NCBI RefSeq assembly: GCF_016924665.1
Contig: NZ_JAFFJT010000010.1
Location: 62,001 to 126,000, forward strand
Length of the DNA stretch: 64,000 nucleotides
Origin: Nocardioides sp. SYSU D00038
GTDB taxonomy: Bacteria > Actinomycetota > Actinomycetes > Propionibacteriales > Nocardioidaceae
Direction of reading: 5' to 3'
The first letter of the stretch is position 1; each line of letters begins with the position of its first letter. Below are positions 53,421 to 61,778 of the stretch, in pieces. The position numbers were made by a program, and so were the translations under genes. The notes under the pieces are model-generated. The model searched no databases, was not told the DNA's origin, and was given only the letters and a program-made list of their open reading frames with translations.

Positions 53421-55127
53421 TCAAGCGGGGGTGAGCAGCGAGCGCACCTTGTCGGCGCCCAGGGCGAGGAAGAGCGTCGGCAGTCGCGGCCCCCGGTCGG
53501 CGTCGACGAGCAGGTTGTAGAGCAGCCGGAAGAACGCCTTCTGGTCCGCCTTCACCTCGTCGGTGGGCGCGGCGTCGAGGGTCAGCCCCCGACCGAGCTT
53601 CGGCACGCCGTAGATCAGCTCGGTGGTCGGCTCGAGCGTGAGCTCGTCGGGCAGCCGCTCCAGCAGCGCGTCGATCCAGCGGCGCTCGTCGTCGGCGAGG
53701 GACGCCAGACGCGCGGTGTCGGGCTCGCTGCGCACGGTGGTGCGGTCCTCGGCCGGCACGAAGTCACGGGTCCAGGTCATCGCCCGCTCCAGCCGCGGCT
53801 GGAGGTCGTCGACCGAGCCGTGCGCGTGGCCGGTGCCGGCGACGATCCGCGAGATCAGCTCGGCGCTGCCGGCGGTCACGTCGGCCACCGACGAGAGCAG
53901 CCGGAACGGCACCACGACCGGCGGGGTCGGCAGGGTGCCGGCCCACGCCGTCGACGACGCCCGCTCCCAGGCCAGCACCTGGGCGTCGCGCTTCTCGGGG
54001 TCGGCCGCCTTGCGGCCCAGGGCGTCCCACTCGTCGTAGAGGCGCACGACCTCGGGACCGAAGTCGATGTTGAAGGTCTGCCGGGGGTTGCGGCGCACGT
54101 AGAGCCACCGCAGGATCGGCGCCTCCAGCACCCGCAGCGCGTCGGCGGCCGTGGGCGCGCCGCCCGCCGACGACGACATCTTCTGCACGCCGGCGAAGCC
54201 CACGAACCCGTAGCCGAACCAAGCGGGTCGCTTCATCCCGTAGATCGACTCCACCAGCTCGTGCCCCACGGTGAACGACGACCCCGGGGTCGCGTGGTCC
54301 ATGCCGGCCGGCTCGAAGTCGACCTGCTCGAAGGCCCAGCGCATCGGCCAGTCGACCTTCCACACCAGCTTGCCGTCGAAGTCGGTGGACAGGTTGGTGG
54401 TGCCGTCGTGGGCGCACGCGTCGCAGGTGTAGGTGAGCGTCGTGGTCTCGTCGTCGTACGACGTGATCGTGGTGGTGTCGCGGCCGCAGTCGGCGCAGTA
54501 GGGCTTGTAGGGGAACCGGGCCAGGTCGCCGGAGCCGGTGGTCTCGTCGTCGGCGGCGACCGAGTCGGCCAGCGCGGCGGCCTCCTGCTCGGTCTCGGCC
54601 TCGACCGGCTTCTTGGTGCGGTGGCGGGCCAGCACCGCCTCGATCTCGTCGCGCCGCGCCACCGCGGTGAGCACCTGGTCGCGGTAGGTGCCGGCGCGGT
54701 AGCGCTCGGTCTGCGAGATCTCCTCCATGTCGACACCCATCGCGTGCAGGGCGTCGCGGAGCGGGGCCTTGAAGTGGTCGGCCCAGGAGTCGTGGCAGCC
54801 CTCCGGGTCGGGCACCCCGCTCAGCGGCCGGCCGATGTGGTCGGCCCACGACGGGTCGACGCCGGCCGGCACCTTGCGGAACCGGTCGAAGTCGTCCCAC
54901 ACGTGCAGGTGGCGCACCTCGAGGCCGCGCCGGCGCAGCTCCTCGGCGACGAAGTGGACGGTCAGGAACTCGCGGAGGTTGCCCAGGTGCACCGGGCCGG
55001 ACGGGCTGGCCCCCGACGAGCAGGTGATCCGCGTGGTGCCGCCGCGCGCCTCGGCGTGGCGGACGGCGTCGTCGGCAGCCCTCGTCACCCAGTCGTGGGG
55101 CGCTGCGTCGTTGCCGGGCCGTGCCAT
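53421..55127 (-). CDS. lysS: Class I lysyl-tRNA synthetase
   Basis: 568-aa class I-type LysRS, charging tRNA-Lys. The HIGH-type motif is ASPSGPVHLGNLRE near 36-49, zinc-like cysteines are in PYCADCGRD and YTCDACAHDG, and the KMSKS motif is GVQKMSSSAGG near 288-298. This archaeal/actinobacterial class I form is unrelated to the class II LysRS of most bacteria; many actinobacteria have both, and the other copy is not in this window. ATG 55127 has GAGGAG about 8 nt upstream, and TAGCGT on the minus strand near 55180 is a likely -10. It is convergent with the YeiH gene. Confidence 0.95.
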   Translation of the reverse strand: MARPGNDAAPHDWVTRAADDAVRHAEARGGTTRITCSSGASPSGPVHLGNLREFLTVHFVAEELRRRGLEVRHLHVWDDFDRFRKVPAGVDPSWADHIGRPLSGVPDPEGCHDSWADHFKAPLRDALHAMGVDMEEISQTERYRAGTYRDQVLTAVARRDEIEAVLARHRTKKPVEAETEQEAAALADSVAADDETTGSGDLARFPYKPYCADCGRDTTTITSYDDETTTLTYTCDACAHDGTTNLSTDFDGKLVWKVDWPMRWAFEQVDFEPAGMDHATPGSSFTVGHELVESIYGMKRPAWFGYGFVGFAGVQKMSSSAGGAPTAADALRVLEAPILRWLYVRRNPRQTFNIDFGPEVVRLYDEWDALGRKAADPEKRDAQVLAWERASSTAWAGTLPTPPVVVPFRLLSSVADVTAGSAELISRIVAGTGHAHGSVDDLQPRLERAMTWTRDFVPAEDRTTVRSEPDTARLASLADDERRWIDALLERLPDELTLEPTTELIYGVPKLGRGLTLDAAPTDEVKADQKAFFRLLYNLLVDADRGPRLPTLFLALGADKVRSLLTPA

Positions 55128-55203
55128 CCGTGGTGCTCCTCGTGCCGGTGGTGGGGGGCCCCGTCGGCCCCGGATCACGCTAGCGCGCCGGCCGCGGGCG
55201 CAA

Positions 55204-55242
55204 GAACGCCGGGGGCGTCCCCTGCGTCGGCCCCCGGCGTTC
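55204..55242. other. Long GC-rich inverted repeat in a divergent promoter region
   Basis: GAACGCCGGGGGC (55204-55216) is a perfect 13-bp match to GCCCCCGGCGTTC (55230-55242) with a 13-nt loop. A second stem, CCGACG with CGTCGG, follows at 55245-55261. The region lies upstream of the lysS promoter (minus) and the LuxR-like gene promoter (plus), where a terminator is not expected. The role is unclear. Confidence 0.45.
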
Positions 55243-55341
55243 CGCCGACGTCGAGCGTCGGCCTGGTCATGGTGCCCTGTCCCGTCGCGGCCAACCGTCC
55301 CTCGGCGGTCGCTGGCACCAACCTGCCACTAGGCTGGCCCG

Positions 55342-56331
55342 GTGCCCCGCGCCCCCAGCTCGCTGATGACCGCCCTCGGGTTCTCGCGGGCCACCGACCG
55401 GGTCTACCACCGGGTGCTCGCCCAGTCCGGCCGCGAGCTGGTCTCGGTCGCCGAGGCACTGCTCCGCTCGCCCGAGGAGCTGCTGCGCGAGCTCGCCCCG
55501 CTCATCGACGTCGGCATCGTGCACGTCGAGGACAACCGGGTCTTCGTCTCCACCCCGGCCGAGGCGGTCTCGCGGATGCTCGACGAGACCGCCACCAGCG
55601 CCGCCCGCGCCCACGCCCGGCTCGGCGACATCTCCCAGGCGATCCCGTTCCTCACCGCCACCGGCACCCGCCCCGCGCCGGGCGAGGTGCACGACGTCCT
55701 GCCGCTGGACGGCGAGGTCAGCTCGGGCGGCAACATCCCGGGCCTGCTCACCGCCCTGCTCACGCAGTCGGCCGGCGACGTGCTGCAGCTCCGGCCCGAC
55801 CAGTGGCGCACGGCCGGCCCCGACCCGGTCACCGACGTGCTGCGCGAGGTCGTCGCCTCCGGGCGCCGGCTGCGCTCGATCTACCCCCTGCGCGCCCTGC
55901 AGGAGGGGCGCCCGGTGCTCGAGGCCCGGGCTGAGCTGGGTGAGGAGATCCGGCTGATCGCCGACGTCCCGACCCGGATGCTGATCCTCGGCACCACCCA
56001 CGCCATCCTCCCCGAGCCCCTCGGCTTCGCCTCCGAGCCGCGCAGCCTGATCCGCCAGCGCGGTGTCGTCGAGGCCCTCACCGCCTGGTTCTCGCTGCTG
56101 TGGCAGCACGCCACCCCGGCGCCGTTCGCGGACCAGTCCGAGCCCCGCCCCGACCTGCGCCGTTTCCTCCTGCAGCAGCTCGCCCAGGGCGCCCAGGACG
56201 AGCAGATCGCCCGCCGCCTCGGCGTCAGCCTCCGCACCGTCCGCCGCCGCGTCGCCGACGTCCTCTCCGAGCTCGGCGCCGACACCCGCTTCCAGGCCGG
56301 CGCGGAGGCCGTGCGGCGCGGGTGGCTGTAG
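55342..56331 (+). CDS. TrmB-like / LuxR-type helix-turn-helix regulator
   Basis: 329-aa regulator. The N-terminal part (about 10-75) is a TrmB/winged-helix-like domain (YHRVLAQSGRELVSVAEALL). The middle (about 125-240) has the LRSIYPLRALQEGRPVL and RMLILGTTHAILPEP strands of the sensor typical of actinobacterial LuxR-like regulators. The C-terminus has a LuxR-type HTH (EQIARRLGVSLRTVRRRVAD, about 285-304). GTG 55342 follows TAGGCT by 6 nt, leaderless. Its stop is immediately followed by a repeat arm. The target is unknown; it is divergent from lysS. Confidence 0.85.
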   Translation: MPRAPSSLMTALGFSRATDRVYHRVLAQSGRELVSVAEALLRSPEELLRELAPLIDVGIVHVEDNRVFVSTPAEAVSRMLDETATSAARAHARLGDISQAIPFLTATGTRPAPGEVHDVLPLDGEVSSGGNIPGLLTALLTQSAGDVLQLRPDQWRTAGPDPVTDVLREVVASGRRLRSIYPLRALQEGRPVLEARAELGEEIRLIADVPTRMLILGTTHAILPEPLGFASEPRSLIRQRGVVEALTAWFSLLWQHATPAPFADQSEPRPDLRRFLLQQLAQGAQDEQIARRLGVSLRTVRRRVADVLSELGADTRFQAGAEAVRRGWL

Positions 56332-56332
56332 G

Positions 56333-56426
56333 CGCTGGTTGAGGTGCGGTCACGAAACCTCGTACGACGCCCGGGACCACGCGTCGGGTCACTTCAGTGC
56401 TGACTCGGGGCGCCCGCGCGCCTAGC
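56333..56426. repeat. Left half of the HNH-associated repeat module, cut by the IS
   Basis: A type 2 arm (GCGCTGGTTGAGGTGCG) is followed by GGGTCACTTCAGTGCTGACT and CGCCCGCGCGCCTAGC, the sequence that precedes double-hairpin copies A and B. The IS481 element begins right after CCTAGC. Joining base 56426 to 57515 restores the pre-insertion sequence. Confidence 0.75.
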
Positions 56427-57508
56427 TGTACCCGGCCATCAGGTTGGTAGCAGGCGGCTGATGGGTGGCTTGCCTCCGAGTGCGCTGTGGCGGCGTTCAG
56501 TGTTGTAGTGCTCGAGCCAGGGCGCAAGGGCTGCGGATCGTTCATCGTTGTTGGTGAAGACGCGGCGGTAGGCCCACTCGGTGGCGAGGGTTCGGTTGAG
56601 GCGCTCGACCTTTCCGTTCTGCCAGGGGCAATGGGGCTTGATGAACGTCTGCCTGATGTCGTGGTCGGCGCACACGCCGCGCAGCGAGTAGCGGTAGGCG
56701 AAGGCGTTGTCGGTCATCAGCCGTTCGATCCGGGTGATGCCGTGTGCGGCGAAGTAGTCGATGGCGCGCTTGAGGAACTCGGCGCAGGTGAGGCCTTGCT
56801 CGTCGGGCAGGATCTCTGAGTAGGCCAGGCGGGAGTGGTCGTCGACGAGCGAGTGGACGTAGTCGTAGCCGACCTTGATCTTCTTGCGGGCAGCGGTGGA
56901 ACCCATCTGCCGGCCGTGGGCCTTCCAACCGCCACCGTCGGGGATCTTGCCGAGCTTCTTAACGTCCATGTGGACCAGCTCGCCGGGCCGTTCGCGCTGG
57001 TAGCGGACCGCGGTCTGCTTGGAGGAGCGGATCACCTCGCCCGGTGATCGGATCGAGCTCGCGCAGGTAGGGCACACCGTGGCGTCGCAGGATCCGCGAC
57101 ACCGTGCGGGCCGGCACGCCGATCTTCGGCCCGAGCACATCGGGGCCATCGCGATGCTCGGCCCGAGCTGCGAGGACTTTCTGCTCGACCTCAGCGTTGG
57201 TGCGTGTGGGCATCGTGTGCGGGCGCGAGGACCGGGTTTCCAGTCCGGCCTCTCCTTCGGCCGCGTATCGGTCGATCCAGGTCTTCACGCACTTGCGTGA
57301 CACGCCCATCGCGGCGGCGATGTGGGCTTGTGGCCAGCCGGCCTGGTGGCGCTGGACGATCAGTCGACGACCGTGAACGGTCAGCCGGGCACTACCGTGG
57401 GACACGAGAACCTCCGGGTGGAAGTGGGCCTTAGACAAGCCACATCCCATTCGGAGGTTCTCGTTCGTTCAACCAGGCTCGCCGCTACCAACGTCCTGGC
57501 CGGGTACA
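56427..57508 (-). mobile_element. IS481-family insertion sequence with intact ends and target duplication
   Basis: A 1082-bp element. The terminal inverted repeats match at 22 of 25 positions (outer 12 identical: TGTACCCGGCCA; inner TTGGTAGC identical). A 6-bp direct repeat CCTAGC flanks it exactly (56421-56426 and 57509-57514). It carries one transposase gene on the minus strand, which is frameshifted. The uninterrupted target sequence is visible at 9031-9050 and 9281-9300, so the insertion site is proven within this window. Confidence 0.93.
56439..57405 (-). pseudogene. IS481-family transposase, frameshifted
   Basis: The reading frame would be 321 aa, but one extra base breaks it: the span is 967 bp, one more than a multiple of three. 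The N-terminal HTH part (SARLTVHGRRLIVQRHQAG, then AMGVSRKCVKTWIDRY) reads from GTG 57405 to about 57042, ending GVPYLRELDPITG. The catalytic part (VRYQRERPGELVHMDVKKLG with the first Asp, LMTDNAFAYRYSL with the second, KVERLNRTLATEW with the Glu) continues in the next frame. The extra base is in the C-run at 57040-57042. It is inactive unless frameshifting occurs; IS481 members normally have one unbroken frame. Confidence 0.88.
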
Positions 57509-57514
57509 CCTAGC

Positions 57515-57640
57515 AGGCCGACGCTTGCCGTCAAGGATTCCCTGCGGCGCCTTCGGCGTCCTTGACTGCGAGCCTCGGTCGGCCTGCTGTACGGCGCACT
57601 GCCGGCACTCGCAGGCTCGCGCCGCCAGCACTGCGCGGGC
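57515..57640. repeat. Double-hairpin repeat element, copy C
   Basis: 126-nt third copy, one base shorter than A and B. It starts AGGCCGACGCTTGCCGTCAA directly after the IS target duplication. The main stem GTCAAGGA / TCCTTGAC is kept. It lies in the second HNH-associated module. Confidence 0.82.
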
Positions 57641-57647
57641 TCGCCCA

Positions 57648-57930
57648 CCGCTGGTTGAGGAAGGCGTGCAACGCCTGTCTCGAAACCCGGTGAGCCGGCA
57701 GCCCTCCGGCAACCACGGCGGGCGGCCCCGCTTTCGCCGAGCCGTCGTTAATTAACGCCGGGTCGGCGCAACCCCGATCCGCATCCGTTGGGGACGGAAG
57801 GGCGTTCGGCCTGCGGGGGTTTCGAGACAGTCGCTAGCGCGACTTCCTCAACCAACGTGGGCGGCGCCGGGCGCTGGTTGAGGTGCGAGGAGCGCTAGCG
57901 ACGAGCCTCGAAACCCGGCGAGACGGACGC
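57648..57930. repeat. Repeat arms and AT-rich block upstream of the second HNH gene
   Basis: A type 1 left arm variant (GCTGGTTGAGGAAGGCG, 57651), then GCCGTCGTTAATTAACGCCG with a TTAATTAA core (57750s), a type 1 right arm (to about 57856) and a type 2 left arm (57869-57920). The order equals that at 9502-9790. This and the IS fill the gene-free stretch 56332-58021. Confidence 0.78.
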
Positions 57931-57964
57931 CCTCCCGCAACCACAAAGAGAATCCAAATGCCCC

Positions 57965-57973
57965 TGTGGACAA
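57965..57973 (-). promoter_or_regulatory. DnaA-box sequence upstream of DUF222-HNH gene 2
   Basis: TGTGGACAA, that is TTGTCCACA on the minus strand, is identical to the box at 9835-9843. It has the same position relative to the gene and lies in the same 47-bp conserved block (57965-58011). No other copy of this 9-mer was noticed in the window. Confidence 0.5.
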
Positions 57974-58021
57974 CGCCCAAACCGGGGTCCGACTGTCGGT
58001 GGCCGCTGCTTGGATGAAGGT

Positions 58022-59194
58022 ATGGCAGCCAGCCACGCCGAACCCTTCGACACCGCCGACGCGGTGCTCGACCGGCTGCGCCCCAACCGCACCGAGATCG
58101 CCCGGCTCGAGGCCGACAACCTCGCCTGGGCCTGCACCTGGGCCGACCTCCACCCCGGCGAAGCCCTCCTCGACACCGTCCCCGGCAGCGAGCAACTCGC
58201 CCGGCTCGGCGGCCACGGCTGCCCCGAGGTCGCGGAGTTCTGCGTCGCCGAGCTCGGCACCGCCCTCGGCACCTCCACGCACGCTGCAAGGTCCTACCTC
58301 GCCGAGGCCCTCGAGCTGCGCCACCGCCTCCCCAGGCTCTGGCACCGGGTGCAGTCCGGGCACACCGTCGCCTGGAAGGCCCGCCTCGTCGCCCGCCAGA
58401 CCATGACCCTGCCGAATGCCGGCGCGGCGTACGTCGACGAACGCCTCGCCCACAAAGCGTCCAGGCTCGCGCCCAGGCAGATCGATGTCCTCGTCAACGA
58501 AGCCCGGCTCCGGTTCGACCCCGAACAAGCCGAAGCCGACCGCATCAAAGCCGCCGAGCAGCGGCACGTCACCATCACCCACGGCCCCAACGGCATCGCC
58601 TACGCCGACGCGATCGTCGACACCGCCGTCGCCATCGACCTCGAAACAGCGCTCGCCAGGGCAGCCGCGAAGATCGACACCCAGGACTCGCTCGACGTGC
58701 GCCGCTCCATCGCCCTCGGCCACCTCGCCCACGGTGACGCCGGACGCGAGATCGTCATCCACCTCCACGACCAGCACGTCGGGTTGCTCGAGACCACCGG
58801 CCAGCCCCTGCTCGTCACCCAGGTCGAGCAGTGGTGCCGAGAAGCCGGCACCACCGTGACCGTCAAGCCCGTCATCTACCTCAACCAGCACCTGCAGACC
58901 GACAGCTACCACCCCACCGAGCGACTGCAACGCCAGACCCAGCTGAAGATCCAGCACTGCGCAGCCCCCTGGTGCACCCGCCCAGCCCGACGCTGCGACA
59001 CCGACCACACCCTGCCGTACGAGCAGGGCGGCACCACCTGCGCCTGCAACCTCGTCCCGCTCTGCCGGTGGCACCACCGGATGAAGACCCACACCCGCTG
59101 GACCTACCACCGCATAGCACCCACCACCTTCCTCTGGAGGACACCCCACAACGGCTGGGTCGTCGTCGACCACACCGGCACCTGGGAACCCTGA
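58022..59194 (+). CDS. DUF222 / HNH endonuclease domain protein (13E12 repeat family), copy 2
   Basis: 390-aa relative of the protein at 9893-11113, clearly diverged from it. The DUF222 region (about 5-290) contains LARLGGHGCPEVAEFCVAEL and TVAWKARLVARQTMTLP. The HNH domain (about 313-362) has CAAPWCTRPARRC, DTDHTLPYEQGG and CACNLVPLCRWHHRMKTH, giving zinc cysteines and the HNH histidines. ATG 58022 is chosen; the TTG at 58010 is in frame. The gene follows the second repeat module, with the same upstream box and DnaA-box sequence as copy 1. Confidence 0.9.
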   Translation: MAASHAEPFDTADAVLDRLRPNRTEIARLEADNLAWACTWADLHPGEALLDTVPGSEQLARLGGHGCPEVAEFCVAELGTALGTSTHAARSYLAEALELRHRLPRLWHRVQSGHTVAWKARLVARQTMTLPNAGAAYVDERLAHKASRLAPRQIDVLVNEARLRFDPEQAEADRIKAAEQRHVTITHGPNGIAYADAIVDTAVAIDLETALARAAAKIDTQDSLDVRRSIALGHLAHGDAGREIVIHLHDQHVGLLETTGQPLLVTQVEQWCREAGTTVTVKPVIYLNQHLQTDSYHPTERLQRQTQLKIQHCAAPWCTRPARRCDTDHTLPYEQGGTTCACNLVPLCRWHHRMKTHTRWTYHRIAPTTFLWRTPHNGWVVVDHTGTWEP

Positions 59195-59244
59195 CCACCC
59201 CGCCCCACACCCCGCCGCCCCAGCACCACGAGAGGGCAGCGGGG

Positions 59245-60177
59245 TCAGCGGTCTGCCTGCTCCTCGGCGGGCAGCACCATCGAGTACGCCGCGGGCTCGA
59301 GGCGCCAGGTGCGGTGCCGCTCCGGGCCGGAGAGCTCGCCGTCGGCGCTGAGCCAGAACTTCTCGCCGGAGACGGTGACCGTCGAGCCGCGGAGGTAGGT
59401 GACGTCGGTGCGCTCGGCATGCCGGCCGACGACGAGTCCGGCGGCGTAGCCGAGCATGGCGAGCCTGCCGGCGGGGCGGGAGATCATCACGTCGAGGCGG
59501 CCGTCGCCGGCGTCGGCGTACGGCGTGAGCTCGGTGCCGCCGCCGACCTGCGCGCCGTTGCCGACGGCGACCTGGAGCACCGGGCGGTCGCGGTCGGCGA
59601 CGACCTCGCCGTCGACCTCGACGGTCAGGCGGAGGGTGCGGGGGCGGAGCGCGGCGACGAGGGCACCGATGGGGTAGCCGAGGCGGCCGAGGTTGACCTT
59701 GCCGACACCGATGCTGCCGAGCCGCTCCTTGACCCGGGCGCCGATCCGGCTGGCCTGCGCGCCGGCGCCGACGTGGACGTTGTTGACCACGACCTGGCCG
59801 GTGTCGTCGACCACCAGGTCCCGCGGCCGCACGACGCCGCTGCACAGCACCCGGGCGGCCTCCTCGATGTCGAGGGGGATGCCGTTGCCGCGGGCGAAGT
59901 CGTTGCCGGTGCCGAGGGGGAGCAGGCCGACGACGGCCTTCTTCAGCTCGTTGCGGCGGTGGAGGGCGGCGATCACGGCGTGCAGGCTGCCGTCGCCGCC
60001 GGCGACCACGATCCGGCGCGACCCGGCGCGGTGGAGCACGCTGTCGAGCTCGCCGGAGGTGGCGGTGCCGGCGACCTCCACCGAGCACTGCTGGCGCAGC
60101 ACGGCGAGCGCCGTCTCGAGCACCGCCTCGTCGGAGGTGCCGGCGGCGCTGTTGCTGATCACCAGGATCGGGTCCAT
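59245..60177 (-). CDS. Diacylglycerol/lipid kinase family protein
   Basis: 310-aa soluble lipid kinase of the DAGK_cat fold. Residues 1-130 hold ILVISNSAAGTSDEAVLETA, VVAGGDGSLHAVIAAL with the GGDG nucleotide motif near 61-64, and LLPLGTGNDFARGNGIPLDI near 85-104. The C-terminal domain has NNVHVGAGAQASRIGARVKE and DGRLDVMISRPAGRL. It phosphorylates diacylglycerol or a related lipid at the membrane face. ATG 60177 follows TAGGGT by 7 nt, leaderless. It is divergent from purA. Confidence 0.9.
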   Translation of the reverse strand: MDPILVISNSAAGTSDEAVLETALAVLRQQCSVEVAGTATSGELDSVLHRAGSRRIVVAGGDGSLHAVIAALHRRNELKKAVVGLLPLGTGNDFARGNGIPLDIEEAARVLCSGVVRPRDLVVDDTGQVVVNNVHVGAGAQASRIGARVKERLGSIGVGKVNLGRLGYPIGALVAALRPRTLRLTVEVDGEVVADRDRPVLQVAVGNGAQVGGGTELTPYADAGDGRLDVMISRPAGRLAMLGYAAGLVVGRHAERTDVTYLRGSTVTVSGEKFWLSADGELSGPERHRTWRLEPAAYSMVLPAEEQADR

Positions 60178-60218
60178 CAGCCGGACCCTACTCCGGAGGA
60201 CGGGCGGCCCCGCTTTGG

Positions 60219-60258
60219 TAGCGTGTGGCCGCAAGAGCCCCGGCCTTGTGCCGGGGCT
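60219..60258 (+). promoter_or_regulatory. purA promoter with a leader hairpin
   Basis: TAGCGT at 60219-60224 is a likely -10, so transcription should start near 60231. The leader then forms AGCCCCGGC (60236-60244) paired with GCCGGGGCT (60250-60258), a perfect 9-bp stem with a 5-nt loop, 38 nt before the ATG. It could attenuate transcription or stabilise the message. No known riboswitch motif is visible. Confidence 0.45.
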
Positions 60259-60296
60259 CCGGCCTTTCCAGCACCGACCGTGAGAGTGAGCCAGCG

Positions 60297-61580
60297 ATGC
60301 CCGCGATCGCCATCATCGGAGCCCAGTGGGGTGACGAGGGGAAGGGCAAGGCGACCGACCTCCTCGGCAGCCGGGTCGACTACGTCGTCAAGTTCAACGG
60401 CGGCAACAACGCCGGCCACACCGTGGTGATCGGCGACGAGAAGTACGCCCTCCACCTGCTGCCCTCCGGCATCCTGACGCCGGGCTGCACGCCGGTGATC
60501 GGCAACGGCGTGGTGGTCGACATCGACGTCCTCTTCGAGGAGATCGACGGCCTCGAGGCGCGCGGGGTCGACACGTCGCTGCTCCGCGTGAGCGCCAGCG
60601 CCCACGTGATCCCCGACTACAACCGCTCGCTCGACAAGGTCACCGAGCGCTTCCTCGGCTCCCGGCGGATCGGCACCACCGGGCGCGGCATCGGCCCGAC
60701 GTACGCCGACAAGATGAACCGGATCGGCATCCGGGTGCAGGACCTCTTCGACGAGAAGATCCTCGCCCAGAAGGTCGAGGGCGCCCTCGACCTCAAGAGC
60801 CAGGTGCTGGCCAAGATCTACAACCGGCGCGCTCCCTCGGTGGAGCAGACCGTCGAGGAGCTGCTCACCCACGCCGAGCGGCTGCGCCCCTACGTCTGCG
60901 ACACCGGACTGCTGCTCAACCAGGCGCTCGACCGCAGCGAGACCGTGCTGCTCGAGGCGGGCCAGGCGACGCTGCTCGACGTCGACCACGGCACCTACCC
61001 CTTCGTCACGTCCTCGTCGGCGACCGCCGGCGGCGCCTGCACCGGCTCGGGCATCCCGCCGACCCGCCTCGACCAGGTGATCGGCATCGTCAAGGCCTAC
61101 ACCACCCGCGTGGGCGAGGGCCCGTTCCCCACCGAGCTCCACGACGACGCCGGCGAGCACCTGCGCACGACCGGCGCCGAGTTCGGCACCACCACCGGCC
61201 GGCCCCGGCGCTGCGGCTGGTACGACGCCGTCATCGCCCGCTACGCCGCCCGGGTCAACGGCGTCACCGACTTCGTGCTCACCAAGCTCGACGTGCTCAC
61301 CGGCCTGGAGCGGGTGCCGGTCTGCGTGGCCTACGACGTCGACGGCGTGCGCCACGACGAGATGCCGGTCAACCAGTCCGACTTCCACCACGCGGTGCCG
61401 GTCTACGAGTACCTGCCCGGCTGGCAGGAGGACATCTCCGGCGCCCGCTCCCTGGCCGACCTCCCCGCCAACGCGCGGACCTACGTCACCGCGGTCGAGG
61501 AGATGTCCGGGGCCCGGATCTCGGCGATCGGGGTCGGTCCCAAGCGCGACGAGACCGTCGTCGTCCACGAGCTGGTCTAG
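60297..61580 (+). CDS. purA: Adenylosuccinate synthetase
   Basis: 427-aa GTP-dependent enzyme making adenylosuccinate from IMP and aspartate in AMP synthesis. The N-terminal P-loop is [18 protein letters not shown], then [10 protein letters not shown] near 38-47, [14 protein letters not shown] near 127-140 and [16 protein letters not shown] near 299-314. ATG 60297 gives the standard start; the upstream leader has a hairpin (60236-60258). Length and motifs are normal. A second purine gene, purD, begins 2 kb downstream, with a secreted protein gene between. Confidence 0.97.
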   Translation: MPAIAIIGAQWGDEGKGKATDLLGSRVDYVVKFNGGNNAGHTVVIGDEKYALHLLPSGILTPGCTPVIGNGVVVDIDVLFEEIDGLEARGVDTSLLRVSASAHVIPDYNRSLDKVTERFLGSRRIGTTGRGIGPTYADKMNRIGIRVQDLFDEKILAQKVEGALDLKSQVLAKIYNRRAPSVEQTVEELLTHAERLRPYVCDTGLLLNQALDRSETVLLEAGQATLLDVDHGTYPFVTSSSATAGGACTGSGIPPTRLDQVIGIVKAYTTRVGEGPFPTELHDDAGEHLRTTGAEFGTTTGRPRRCGWYDAVIARYAARVNGVTDFVLTKLDVLTGLERVPVCVAYDVDGVRHDEMPVNQSDFHHAVPVYEYLPGWQEDISGARSLADLPANARTYVTAVEEMSGARISAIGVGPKRDETVVVHELV

Positions 61581-61667
61581 CCGCTCGAAACTGGTTGGCC
61601 TGACCCGAACGGGCCATGCCCGCCGTCGTTCGACCCATCCGCCCGGGTGGCTTTGGGCTCGGGTCCG

Positions 61668-61683
61668 CGTGAGCGTGTTCACA
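61668..61683 (+). promoter_or_regulatory. CRP/GlxR-like site upstream of the secreted two-repeat protein
   Basis: CGTGA-GCGTGT-TCACA fits the TGTGA-N6-TCACA palindrome with one mismatch. It lies 96 bp before the ATG at 61779 and could bind a CRP-family regulator. Confidence 0.4.
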
Positions 61684-61778
61684 TCACCGGACCCCGGACG
61701 TACGTTGCCCGAGCCGGTTCACCGGCACCTTCCGGTGGGGGCCGGGAGGTCGGGACTCTCGAAGGGACACACCCACCT

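Noticed and set aside
60225..60296. Known purine riboswitch in the purA leader
   Set aside because: The leader is only about 65 nt with a single simple stem. It lacks the three-way junction and conserved loops of purine riboswitches.
61585..61600. Second KstR-like site after purA
   Set aside because: AAAC..GTT is present, but the outer T and A of the consensus are missing and it lies downstream of a housekeeping gene.
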